In this document: one piece after another, positions 34,201 through 44,956 of the stretch
Layout of the letters: every line of letters starts with the position of its first letter
Position numbering within the stretch: position 1 is the stretch's first letter
NCBI GenBank assembly: GCA_963691655.1
Contig: OY829328.1
Span: forward strand, 33,623,890-33,687,889
Direction: 5' to 3'
Origin: Toxonevra muliebris
Taxonomy: Eukaryota > Arthropoda > Insecta > Diptera > Pallopteridae
Length of the DNA stretch: 64,000 nt
Notes under the pieces: model-generated
The model's database searches: none
The model's input: the letters and a program-made list of their open reading frames with translations, nothing else
What the model was told of the DNA's origin: nothing
Made by a program: the position numbers and the translations under genes

Positions 34201-34859
34201 ATTTCCAGGTGCTTTCCCACTTTTTAAACTTTTGATTGCTGAGATGATTTCGGATTAAGATGGAGTTGAGATGTTAATTCCTCGAAGATAATTTGTGGAA
34301 CTTAAGCTATCATTTGAGTCGGTGACGTTCATCAAACCAAGTGGGTTATTTATGACCTCCTTAAAGTGCTCAGACCACCGTAAAAGTTGTTCATTTAAAT
34401 CCGTGATTATTTTGCCACATTTGCTTTTAATAGGGCGCTTACAGCTAATGTTCTTGCCTGATAAGGTTTTAGTGATGTCATAAAGCTTCTTTGTACTAGT
34501 GCGGCCGCATTTTCAGCTTCTAGTGCCAGTTCGTTTAGCCACACTCTCTTATCTCTCTTATCATATATTAGGTATGAAGATAAGCTTTTACATCTTCAGT
34601 GTTATTTTTTTGCAACATTGTTAATTTAGTGATTCGACGTTGCTCTACAATATCCCAAGTTCTTGTGTCATCCATATTTTCCGTGCTTTTTTTCTGTAGC
34701 CTAAGGATTCAGTACCAGTTTCATTATAAAGTTTAACCAAGCTATCCATCGCGTCGTTGATGTTTAAGTTTGTCAAAGTGTATGCTTGTTGTTCATACCG
34801 GATTTTGATTGCATTTTTATACAAGTTACAATATGGCAAACTCTCTAGTTTCCTCACAT

Positions 34860-35650
34860 CGAATATGCGTCTTTGTTCGTGTCTGTTTTGAGCACAGCAA
34901 CTTGTAAACGTAGAGTAGCCAAAACTAAATGATGATCACTCCCGATATCAGCACCTCTTTTTGATCGGACATCCAGTAGTGATGATCGCCATCTGCTATT
35001 TATAACTACATGGTCTATCTGGTTCATCGTACTATCATCTGGAGACAACCAAGTAATCTTATGAGGGAACAGGGTGTTCCCCACCACTAGATTTTTCTCG
35101 CAACAGAACTCAAGGAGGAGAGGATAATGGTAATCTATTATCGTTCCGTGTTACCAGGCCATAAACTCCCATATGACGTTCAACGCCGCGGTTATCTGTC
35201 CCAATTTTAGCGTTGAAATCACCTACCATCATCACTATGTCGCCTTTATTTGTATGGGTGTTGATGCAGCTGTTCAGTTGCTCGTAAAACTCCTCTTTCA
35301 CTTCATCAGTTTGGACTTCGGTGGGAGCGTAGCAATTGATTATAACTAATTTTCGGGCACGAGTCTTCATTTTCATGATAATTATCCGTTCATTGATAGG
35401 ACACCAATGAATCATACTTTTAACTACTTTTTTGAGTCAATAAAAATCCTACGCCCTTACTGCGGTCTTCCTCAACAGGTTTACCAGAGTATATAAAAAT
35501 TGTATCGTTGTCGATGATTTTACCACTTCCATTCCATCTACTCTCCTGGATAGAGAGGATGTCGGTTTTGTATCGCGCCATTTCACGTTGGAGTTGCTCA
35601 AGTTTACCACACTCATTTAGTGTCCGTACGTTCTAAGTTGCAATGCGCAT
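34860..35650 (-). pseudogene. LINE endonuclease domain with nonsense and frameshift
   Basis: Start Met at 35650, nonsense codon at the sixth position (35633-35635), and a frameshift near 35430 in a run of A. The catalytic blocks otherwise survive: IQESRW (Glu), a VKEEFYEQLNSCINT helix, VMMVGDFNAKIGTD (Asp/Asn), and, in another frame, DSTMNQIDHVVINSRWRSSL followed by KRGADIGSDHHLVLATLRLQ at about 35030-34905. The latter holds the IDH.... and GSDHH.V motifs with the catalytic Asp-His. Good motif retention with few lesions suggests moderate age. Confidence 0.85.
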
Positions 35651-35987
35651 TTTCTCTTTCATACCAATTAAATCGTTGTTATTTATTTTGTTACCGTATT
35701 TGTTGGTTATAATGACTTTAAAATAATTTTTTTGCGAGGCGCAGAACATTGTTAAAAATTCAATTGTTTATAAAAATCTGATTTATTTTACTAATATTTA
35801 AAAAGTTTTATGTTAATAACTTTTAACATTTTGTAAAGCCATCATTTTTAATTAATTTGAGCCAAGAATGGTAAATTTCTATCAAGCCATTCAATAAAAA
35901 TGTCAATTTGAAAAAAACAGCTATGTAATAGTTTAAAGAAAAATAATATTTTACAAATTTATTTTTAATTTTGTTTTTTAGTCACTA

Positions 35988-36843
35988 ATACTATCAGTGA
36001 TACAGTGATAGTAACATTGCAAATTTTACGTTTGAGTTTTGGGGTTACATTTCAGAAATTTCTACCCATATACATACTTAGACTACTTCTTCTCCATCTA
36101 TGTAGGACGTGCTCAACAGACTAAAACATACTTTCATATTATTACCGAATTAAATTTTATTTGGTGGAAAATACTTAAAATTCTTAAGTACCAATTACAT
36201 GATTTTATAACAGTAACAGTAACTCATTATTATGTTTGTGTAACATCAAGTACATTTTAATGCCAGAGCAGTGGAATGAGAAAAGATGAAAGAATTGAAG
36301 ATGGTAGAGAACAGTAGGGGTTTAATTGCACTTTCTGCTGCTCACATTAACAATTTTCATTTTATAAATAGGTATTACGCATTACAATATTTCTCTTATA
36401 GCAGCACATTCTCACGCATCATAGATACTATTTATAATTATATATGTAATTAACTTATGTCCACGACGACATTTTCTTCTAAGTGTGTATGCATATACAT
36501 ATGTATTGTAGAACAATACAAACTACAATTATTATTATTATAATAGTTATGGTTTTTATTGTTGTTTTTGTACATGCTACCATAGTATGATAGTATGAGT
36601 TTATATAACCATATTGCTTTCATACATAGGTATGTACCTACAAAGACTTTGTTTTCATGATAATCATTATGTTGCATTTGGTGATTGTGGTCGATATTTA
36701 TGCATCAAACGTGGCCACATGCCCCGTATATATATATTTTACTTGAGGATATAAATGTACACGTACATGTATACTCATGCATGCATGTAAGTATTTGTAT
36801 GTATTTTATATGTGAGATGCGTTACCATATGCTTTCGTATAAC
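35988..36843. other. No gene recognised
   Basis: AT-rich. Short frames at 36039-36260 and 36450-36677 run through AT-rich and ATT-rich sequence and have no motif. Confidence 0.4.
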
Positions 36844-37471
36844 TACCCAGCGGTTTTTCAGACAAGTGCTTAAAAAGTGCTTGCAAGTGCACTATTTCAA
36901 CCGGATATTGCAAAGCAACCATGCGAACAACAAATTTAGTTTTCTATTGAGACGTTACGAAATATTGACTGAGTGAGAAACGAAGCGAGTTAGTTTTCAC
37001 GCAACAGCGAAGTAAAGTGGTTGTGAAATTTCACGAAAAGTGTGTGTGTTTTATTTTATTTCTTTTTTGCAATTGTTTTATAAAAAATAAATAAAAATAT
37101 AATTATATATGTATATATATATATATACATTTTGGTTTAAAACAAACAAAAAAGCAAAAGAAAAAAATAAAATAAAATGACGCAGCAATGAAAAATTATG
37201 AATGCATGAATAGATACTCGATATTTTTTTTCTCCTCTCTTTCTCAACTAAAGTAAGCACAAAGCAGCGAACGAACGAGCCGAAGTGCTTATCTAATGCA
37301 TTCTTCCTTGCGGTTGTTTAGCGCTAAAAGTACTGCACTAAACAAGTGCTTGTCTCATAGGACATGCAATGTTAAAATTTATATGGAACACATGTGCTTG
37401 TAGTGCACTTAAGTGCATGCAATCAAGCACTTGTTTAGCGCTATTCTAGTGCTTCCATTTACCGCTGGGTA
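36844..37471. mobile_element. TIR element with TACCCAGCGG ends and AAGTGCTT arrays
   Basis: TACCCAGCGGTTTTTCAGAC (left) and TACCCAGCGGTAAATGGAAG (right, reverse complement) bound a 628-bp unit. Near both ends the word AAGTGCTT/AAGCACTT (or AGTGCA) is repeated: three times at 36865-36892, and at least six times at 37281-37455. An AT-rich centre with a (TA)n run (37103-37132) separates them. No coding region. Ends resemble those at 31507-31917. Confidence 0.7.
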
Positions 37472-38470
37472 GTACCAGATGACATGCATTTACACTCTGG
37501 CAATGTATTTTACAATAGAAGTGTGTGTGAGTATGTCTGCTTTCTACCGAACACATATGGAAGAGTGCACAATTAGATATAGTGCATGCATTTAGGCGTT
37601 GGTCATTTAGAAAATACACATACGTGCTAATGTACATTAAAGTGCATCAAACTGCCTTAATTTTGCAAAGGCCCTAACATTAAATATTTCAATATCGCGT
37701 TTTTGATGGATTATGATAAAGCGTGTCCACTTTTATCTGTACTGAAAATTTTAGAGATCTACACCGAAAACTTACGATCTTTACTTTTAGTTTAAATTAC
37801 AAATTCTCGAAGCAGAATTTAAAATACCAATCTGTTTTTTGACTCTCCTGTAAAGTTTGAAAAATGGGTGATAATGCTTTAGCAAATTAATGCATCGATA
37901 TGTAGAAAAGGAAAGGTTTTGAAAAACCTTTTAATAATCGAATTTTGTATGAAATAATTTTTCTGTAGGCTAATTTTGGTCTCACAAATAATAACTTACC
38001 CAAAAGTTATTGGGGTCTGCATACACATGTTTAACTTTCTTTAACAGACTCGAGCCAATGCATGCTTTGTAGTAATTTCAGTAAAGTTTTTCATACAATT
38101 TCATTGAAAATTAAAATAATTGTTGAATTTTTTTGTTTAATTTGTTAGCTGTTTTTTTAAATATTCTGAACCTAAGTATTTTTGAGGATCTACTAGTTAT
38201 GAGCTTTTATTTGGCCAAAAGTAATCTAATTTTTTCATACAAAAGTAGATTTTTCGAGGTTTTGTCAAATCGATCCAGATCATGAATGGTAGTTGCTGGA
38301 ACCAAAACATTTTGGAAGATTCATGTTAATATAAACAGAAGTTCATTTTTAGAAAGGGTACAATCATAATTTTTTCGTAAGGCACTTTAATGTATATTGG
38401 GATATGTTCATGCAAGTTAAACGCTGGTTTGCTGCAGAAGTCGATGGTTAAGCAGTTATTGTCCGAACTA
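37472..38470. other. No gene recognised
   Basis: AT-rich DNA without visible motif. Confidence 0.4.
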
Positions 38471-39074
38471 CACCGAGAAAAAAAACTGTAGTCAAGAAAA
38501 TCTGTTGTATTGAACGCAATTTGTTTGATTCAACAGTTTTCTATTTTGTATTGACAATTTTCGTAACATCTCTTCTGTTGAAATTATCTGTAGAATATTT
38601 AGTTCATAACCCTGCAAGACAGGGCTAATGAAAACTCCAATACAGTAACAAAATTGTTGGCTTTCACTAACACAATTTCAAAATTTTATACGGTCTATTT
38701 TTAGAAATAATGATAAACAAAGACAGTCTAAATGAGTATTTAAAATTTGTATATCTTACTCTCTCTTACATAGTTAACTCCTTAAGGTTAGGTAGGGTAA
38801 AAATTGTCCTAACTTTTGCTTAGTTTTTTATGCATAGTGGGATATATTTTTACCCACCTCGAAAAGTTGAAATTACTTATAGTCATATAGTTTAACATTT
38901 TATTTACAGTTTCTTATTCAGTTGTCAATGCTATAAACCAAAAAAAAAATTCTGTGCAACTGTAGTTTTTATTTTCTTTAAAATCGTGTGCCTCAAAAAG
39001 TAAAAAAAAAACAGTAATTAGTGCTCGAAACATTGAAAGAGTAAAACAAACAAAATTCATTGGAAGTAAATTTA

Positions 39075-39160
39075 GTTATGTGGCACAGTTAGTAAGCGCG
39101 TTGTCCGACAGTCATTATACGAATGTTTTTCGGCCACAGGTTCGAGCCTGGGAAAAAGCA
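39075..39160 (+). repeat. tRNA-derived SINE-like head
   Basis: TGGCACAGTTAGTAAGCG resembles a pol III A box (TGGC..AGT.GG...GCG). GGTTCGAGCCTGG 60 bp further on matches the B box (GGTTCGANNCC). An A-rich tail region follows (39166-39300). It does not fold into a standard tRNA by eye, so a SINE or tRNA relic is more likely than a tRNA gene. Confidence 0.5.
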
Positions 39161-39289
39161 ATTCAAGAGAAAAAAATTTAAAATGATAATAGTAAATAAA
39201 AATAAATTGAATAAAAAACAAAAAGAAAAAAATGATTCAAAAATAAAAAGAAATTTTTTGATTTTGAAATTTATTTAAAAAAAAATTGT

Positions 39290-39380
39290 AAAAAGAAATT
39301 TGTGGGATTTTAACTTTAGCCACAAGTGGGTGCGTGCTTGCTTGCGCACTAGACAACTAGGCTATAGCGTGAAGAATTTT
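39290..39380 (-). repeat. Second, opposite-facing tRNA-like relic
   Basis: On the minus strand, TAGCCTAGTTGTCTAGTGCGC resembles an A box, and AGTTAAAATCCCAC about 45 bp later is a decayed B box (GGTTCGAATCCCAC). It faces the SINE-like head at 39075 from the other side of an A-rich stretch. Low confidence because the B box has lost its TTCGA core. Confidence 0.35.
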
Positions 39381-39540
39381 GTTAGTTACTATTTTGAAGT
39401 TTTGTTTTTCAAAGCAACAGCACATTGTCTGTTAATATAACAGAGTTTTGGATGGGATTTAACAGCAAAATCTGTTGGTTTAATATCCTTTCCGTTTGAT
39501 ATAATAGCATTACAGTTAAAAAACAATTTCCAAGAATTTT

Positions 39541-41236
39541 TTTAGATTAAAATTGGGTCGCTGATCAGGGATCTGAGGTCGGGCTTTGTTTAGCTGCTCA
39601 AGCTTGAAAATACTGCTAGTTAGAATTAAATATATTTGACTACGAATTTGCGGGTTTTACAGCTTGGTGAAATTTCAAATAAAATATTTTCTATTCATAT
39701 GTAAGGACTGCATATAAGAAAATTGTCACATTTGTATTACGTACCTGAAAAAAGAAGTTTTGGCCAGCTCGTTTATGTTTCCGACCAGTGTTCGGAGCCA
39801 CTCTTATGAGTGTTATGAGGATCAAGCTATACATTAGAGGAACATAGTCAAAAACAAGATGGAAAGCTTGGAAAGCTAATTCAACTTTAAAAACCTGACA
39901 CAAACCCTTTATTTGTCTTGGTTTTATTGAAACTTCCTTTAACTCTTTTTCAGTTCATTTAGTTTCCTTCTTACTTGATTTTGTATTGAAATTACAATGT
40001 TATATTGCCCAGCACTGCTTGACATAAGTCGGTAAAGAGCTAAAAATCGACAATAGTTTTTACATATTTGTTTAGTTTTTTTCAGAAAGCACGTAATGTT
40101 GTCGTAAATAAAGTCGAATATACTATAAGACATTAAAATAAATTAATGAAATAAATGCAGTTTTATAGTATAAGTATAAAAAGTTCATATGCAGGTGCAA
40201 AACACGAACAAAAAAATAACAAGGGTACAAAATTTAAATAACACAATCGCAATCGCATGAAAAATTAAAAAAATATTTTGAATGCTAATTCAAATTAGTA
40301 AATCTAAATCCACGAAAAATCTACGTCTGTAATTACTAACCAGATGTTTACTTCAAAAATTCGTCTAACATTTAAATTCACTTACATGTAAATAAATTCT
40401 CATACATACTAAGTTTCGGCATAACAAGCTTAAAATTAAACTATTCTATTTTTCGCGCTACTATTTTGCCTGATGCTGTTGCTGGCATAAATCGCTGCAC
40501 GAAATTTAATAAACGCTGAAAACTGATATGTATAACTGATGAACAGCAATAGCAGCAACGACAGCAACAAGTTCAAAATACCCGCGTATCTGTTCGTGCT
40601 AAAATTCCATAATATTAAAAACGCTTCAATTTCATCAGCATCATGCATGAAAATTATGTGCGCATTTAATTTGCACCCAGTCAAAGGTATGCAGTGGTAG
40701 CATGCGCGCGAAAACTTTTCATGCAGCAGTTGAGTTGATGAGATATTCAGCGTGAATAAATAAATGAAGCTAGAAGCAAGCACCAAGTAGCAGCATTATT
40801 CAGCTCTATATAAATAAATTTGCATTTATGCATGAATCTTTTGCTGTAATTTTGAAATTTCTACTTGCGTGAAACTTATCAAATTAAATTCGAACTGATG
40901 AAATATTTATTATGTGTGTGTATGTGAACGATTGGAGTAACGTATATCATTGGTAAATGAAACTTTATTGTTTGTTGGGGCTTTGAGAAGAAAGTTTTTG
41001 CAATATATTGCATAGCTGTGTGTTTCAAATTCATCGAAATATTAGAAAATGTTTTAGTGGAGACGTGTCGCGTGAAGAAAGGCAAAACCTTAGCACATGA
41101 AACTCAGAAACAAAACTAACTAGAAGGGTGTGTGAGCATTTGGTTTCGATCTGCGGTATTAGTACTTTATTTTAAAATTTGCTGGAGAAATATATTTTAT
41201 CATCTCTAGCACACACAATTGCATATTTACATACCT
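39541..41236. other. No gene recognised
   Basis: AT-rich. Open frames at 40436-40786 and 40879-41085 (minus) lack motifs. Confidence 0.4.
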
Positions 41237-42150
41237 ATATATTCTCATACTAGCTGACCCGGCAGACGTTGTTCTTCTGCTCTTTCTACGAAGAAGCGAG
41301 AAAATTGAAGTTTATTTCAATGAAGAAGAATGAAGTTTCTTGAACATTGGTAATGACAATTCAAGCTTAAAGGACGTACATTGAATTTGGTAAAAATTTT
41401 TGATTTAAAAATGAGGTATCAAAATTGTCATTTTTAAAACTATTTAATTTGCAGAAGAATATCAAAGACTGTTCTAGAAGTTATATCTAATTCCAAAAAT
41501 TGTTTAAAAATATGAGCCCATTTGCTATTTATTATAAAAATAGAATTTATAATAGAATTTGTTACTACGCCAATAATAGTAGAAAAATAGTTAAGCATAG
41601 TAGTAAAAAAATAGTAAAAATGGGGAAGAAAGAGTGGTAGAAAAAATAGTAAAAAATAGTTGTAGAAAAAACTGTAAAAAAGTAGTAAAAAATAGCAGTG
41701 AAAAATAGTAGAAAGTAGTAGTAGAAAATAAGTAAAAATGTATTAAAAAAGTAGTAGAAAAAAGTACTAAAAAAGTAGTATAAAGTATTGGTTGAAAAAG
41801 TAGTAGAAAATAACAAAAATTTGCAGAAAAAAGGAGTTTAAAAGTAGTAGAAATAGTAGTAGAATTAGTAGTTGAATTAGTAGTAGAAAATAAAAAAGGG
41901 TCATGGTCCCACTAATTCAACAAACTGAAAGAATCTAAATTTTAGTACCGTACCATAAATGGCTCCTATGATATGTATCTCATAATGGAAATTCAGATTA
42001 TATAGAAGGTGCCACACCCCCTTCATCAATCCCAGCCATATTTTTGTTGTACCATGGCATTGTCAATTCACGTTATTGTACCAAATTTCTGAAGCGTGCT
42101 ATAAATGGTTCTTGAGATATACCCAAAAAACTATTAGGATTGTATGGGAA
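41237..42150. repeat. Interspersed repeat starting ACTAGCTGACCCGGCAGACG
   Basis: The opening words (CTAGCTGACCCGGCAGACGTTGTTCT region at 41249-41275) match a repeat I remember as widespread in insect genomes, though I cannot assign its class. Downstream are a TAGTAGAAAA array (41570-41890) and a segment with GGTGCCACACCCCCTT, GTACCAAATTTC and AGTGCCACGCCCAC. Parts of this also occur at 7015-7990 inside the 31-bp-TIR element, so the two loci share a family. Confidence 0.55.
41570..41890. repeat. Degenerate TAGTAGAAAA tandem array
   Basis: About 320 bp of irregular (A/T)AGTAGAAAA, AAAATAGTAA and TAGTAGAA units of roughly 9-12 bp. The frame 41565-41816 on the minus strand, with runs of Phe and Tyr, is a translation of this array. 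Confidence 0.8.
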
Positions 42151-43856
42151 GTGCCACGCCCACTTTACTAAAAGCCATTATGAATAGCTATAAACCATCC
42201 CCCCCTAAGAAAATGCATTTTGGAAATATGACTTCAATCGGTCCAGTCGTTCAGAAGTTACAAGATGACATACACACAAAACTCTACGATTATACATATA
42301 AAGATATTCCGAATATCGCACTCAAGACTGCGGTTAGAAGCCAAACAAGAGCTTTTGTTGATTTGTTCAACATATGCATTAAGGAAAGAACTTTTCCAAA
42401 CCAGTGGATGCAACAGCGACTGATGCTCTTACGTAAAAACAAAAACACATCAGATCCTTCATCTTACCGTCCACTATGCATGTTGGATTAGGCTGGAAAA
42501 TTATTGGAGCAGATAATTGGAGACCGATTGGAGTAAGCTGTTAAATATCATCTTTCAGATTCGCAGATTGTGTTTTGAAAGCGCAGGTCAACAACTGATG
42601 CAATATGACTAATTAAAAACATTGCAATAAAAGGGACACGCTGCAGAGGTGGCGCTAAGAAATATTGCTTGATTCTCACCCTGGATGTAAAGAATGCCTT
42701 TAACTAGGCAAATTGGCAAAACATTCTAAATATGAGTGATTTCAATGTTCTAGCTTACAAACGCAATATTATTTCTAGCTACCTCAGCAATAGAGATGGC
42801 TGAAATATGATACGATTAGAGGCACAAGGGACTACAAGATAACCGGAGGTGTTCCCCAAAGATTAGTTTTAAGCCCAGCCCTATGGAATTTAATATATGA
42901 CGGCGTATTATAGCTAAGCGAGAATGAAGGTACAAAAATAGTGGGATTTCCTGACGACATTGCGGTGGTAGTGGTAGCAAAACACCTAAATGAAGTTGCT
43001 AGCATTGCAAATGCGACAGTATCAAAAATACAAAACTGCCTTAATACGGTGAGTCTCTGCCTTGCAGAACAGAAGACAGAGGCCGTCTTGATAAGCAGCC
43101 GAAAGAAAGTGGAAGTAGTCAGCGTTAACGTGGGTGGCTGCACAATCACATCAAAATCCGCAATAAAATATTTAGTCATCATGATTGACAATAGAATAAG
43201 CTTTAAGGCGCATCTCGAGTATGTGCAGCAGCATTCTGAGGAATCATGTTGAATGCCAGAGGACCTAAACAACGTAGAAGACAGCTATTCGCTGGTGTAG
43301 TCAAATCAATAATTCTCTATGGAGCACCAATATGGATTGATGCATTTAAAGTGAAGACATATGTTCGAGGAATAAAGTCGACATACCGAATGTGTGCTGC
43401 GCGTTTTGCACTGTCACAGAAGAAGCTGCACTAGTTATAGCTGGATTGTACCCACCAGATTTAATAGCAAGGGACCCTGAAATAAAAAATACACTAGCTT
43501 CGGAGTCTACAACAACTTGTAATCAACGCGCAAATACAAAATTAATTACAATCGCTGAATGGCAGAGTCGCTGGAATCACGGAGAGAAGGGGAGATGAAC
43601 GTATAGACTTATTCCTAATCTGACAAATTGGCTGAACAGAAGACATGGCGAGGTGAACTTTTACCTGACACAGATGTTCAGCGGACACGGTTGCTTTAAG
43701 GGGTATATGCATAGATTCGGCCATGAAAATGAGTCTGCATGCGATTACTGCGGACCAGACTGCATAGAAGATGCAGAAGATGTGTTTTTTGTATGCAGAC
43801 GTTTTACGAATTTGAGAATCGCGGAATCGAGGAATTTTACGGTACCTAATGTCTAG
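42150..43856 (+). mobile_element. R1-clade-like LINE, 5'-truncated, degenerate
   Basis: Only the ORF2 RT and C-terminus remain. The plus strand reads through RT, the region after it and a C-terminal CCHC-type zinc knuckle, with stops and frame changes. It begins abruptly in RT motif 0 (DIPNIALKTAVRSQTRAF) after a GTGCCACGCCCAC repeat, consistent with 5' truncation. It ends at about 43856 without clear A-tail, followed by a (TA)n run before the CACTG element at 43911. Confidence 0.88.
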
Positions 43857-43860
43857 TTTC
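42300..43860 (+). pseudogene. R1-like ORF2 RT and C-terminal domain
   Basis: Recognisable blocks are DPSSYRPLCMLD (42460-42495) and RSTTDAI; LILTLDVKNAFN (about 42668-42705, first catalytic Asp); GGVPQRLVLSPALWNLIYDG (normally GVPQGSVLGP); and GFPDDIAVVVVAKHLNEVAS (42941-43000), where the Ala of the usual FADD box is Pro. Then come KYLVIMIDNRISFKAHLEYV (normally YLGV.ID....F..H), LFAGVVKSIILYGAPIWIDA (43280-43340), LASESTTTCNQRAN, and the C-terminal knuckle HENESACDYCGPDCIEDAED with VFFVCRRF (43722-43810). Stop codons at several points make it inactive. The ORF2 normally nicks and reverse-transcribes. Confidence 0.88.
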
Positions 43861-44956
43861 CACCTTCCAACGCACACAAAAAAAGAAAATATATATATAT
43901 ATATAGTCTACACTGAAAAAAAAAATTACTAAATCTTAGGAAATCTTCCTAATTTTAAGGAAAAAATGGGAATGAAATTGCTCCAAAGTTACGTGATCTT
44001 TGAATGTAGGAAATTTACTTACTTATTATTAGTAAATTGTGTAACCTTAAGCTAAGGAAATTTTCTTTGCCTTAAGTACGGGATTCCCTATACGTTATGA
44101 AAAAAAATACTTGTGATAAAGAACTAAAGCATTTAATAGTAGTAAATTTTTTATTTTTTTTAGGAAAAGTTTTACTTATTTCAAGGACAAATATACCTCA
44201 ATATGAGGACAAAAATAGTTATATTAAAGAAGGTGCTCCTTAATTTAAGGCGATGTTTTCCTTGTACAGGGGAAATATATCATAGATTTAAGGATTTATT
44301 TTCTTTAAACCAAAGTAATTTTTACCTTGGAATAATGGTTGTAAATCCTAGATTTAAGATAACTGATTTGAAATAAAATACAATTTTGACTGAAATTTAA
44401 AACTTTTATTCATGTATTTCATTGCATTTTACGTATGTAGATATATAATTTTAATATTATAATATAAAGTAAATTTAAATTTTTGTAAGTTGAACAATTT
44501 TATACATATGTATATGTGCATATTTATACAGTATATATACACATTTTAGTTTACAAGTTTTTCATTTATAGGTTTATAATAATTTTAATTTAAAAGAATA
44601 CTTTGGGTATTAAGAAAGTTTTATTTTTTACTTGATAAAGATGTGTTGGTGGAAAAAGGAAATTTTTTTAATTTTAAAAGTAAATCCACATTTTTATTAA
44701 GTAAGAAAATTTCTTGAATTTTATATGCAGTAAATTCTGAACTGTAAGTCCAAATAATAAAGTTCTTCTTATACATAGTACTATATCGTTTACAATACAA
44801 ATAACATAAAAATTTTTCAATAATTTCGTCCATGTATATTTTTTTAAAACAATTAAAAATTGTGATATGTTTGCGCAAAAATGATCAATTGCTGATAGAG
44901 AATGAAAGTATTTGAAGTATTCATAATTTTTATGCAAGAACTGCGATTTTCCTTAC

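Larger units (their letters stand above)
33066..35690 (-). mobile_element. RTE-like LINE, 3'-truncated, inside the long TIRs
   Basis: The minus strand encodes, in order, endonuclease (35650-34880), linker (34860-34200), RT (34190-33400) and the start of the post-RT region (33365-33066). Endonuclease evidence: MRIATstopNVRTLNEC at 35650, where a TAG (35633-35635) sits at the otherwise invariant Trp; DILSIQESRWNGSGK; then, after a one-base shift near 35430, MIHWCPINERIIIM, NCYAPTEVQ and VMMVGDFNAKIG. The copy ends within TFIKNCG, 3' of which an RTE element should have about 60 more residues and a tail. Losing the 3' end is atypical, because LINE copies are normally 5'-truncated. It is distinct from the copy at 1.2-3.7 kb. 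Confidence 0.85.
32867..35985. mobile_element. Long-TIR (about 180 bp) element enclosing a LINE fragment
   Basis: The outer 180 bp on each side are inverted copies. Left (32867-33045) and right (35805-35985, reversed) both start GTGACTAAAAAA and share TTTGTAAAATATTATTTTTC, TTTTTATTGAATGGCTTGAT, TTCTTGGCTCAAATTAATTA and AATGATGGCTTTA. TA borders both ends (32865-32866, 35986-35987), consistent with Tc1/mariner-type insertion. The centre is a 2.6-kb minus-strand LINE lacking both its own 3' tail and a transposase. The unit is either a TIR element invaded by a LINE or one that acquired LINE DNA. Confidence 0.8.
38471..39540. mobile_element. CACCGAG-ended element with CTGTTG/CAACAG motifs, right end unclear
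   Basis: Starts CACCGAGAAAAAAAACTGTA after TA. Within the first 120 bp, ATCTGTTGTATTG, TTCAACAGTTTTC and CTTCTGTTGAAAT occur. Similar words (GTCTGTTAATATAACAGAG, AACAGCAAAATCTGTTGGTT) return at 39428-39480, as subterminal arrays would. A mirror-image CTCGGTG end was not found, so the right boundary near 39.5 kb is a guess. SINE-like pieces lie inside. Confidence 0.45.

Noticed and set aside
41565..41816. Phe/Tyr-rich minus frame
   Set aside because: Translation of the TAGTAGAAAA array.
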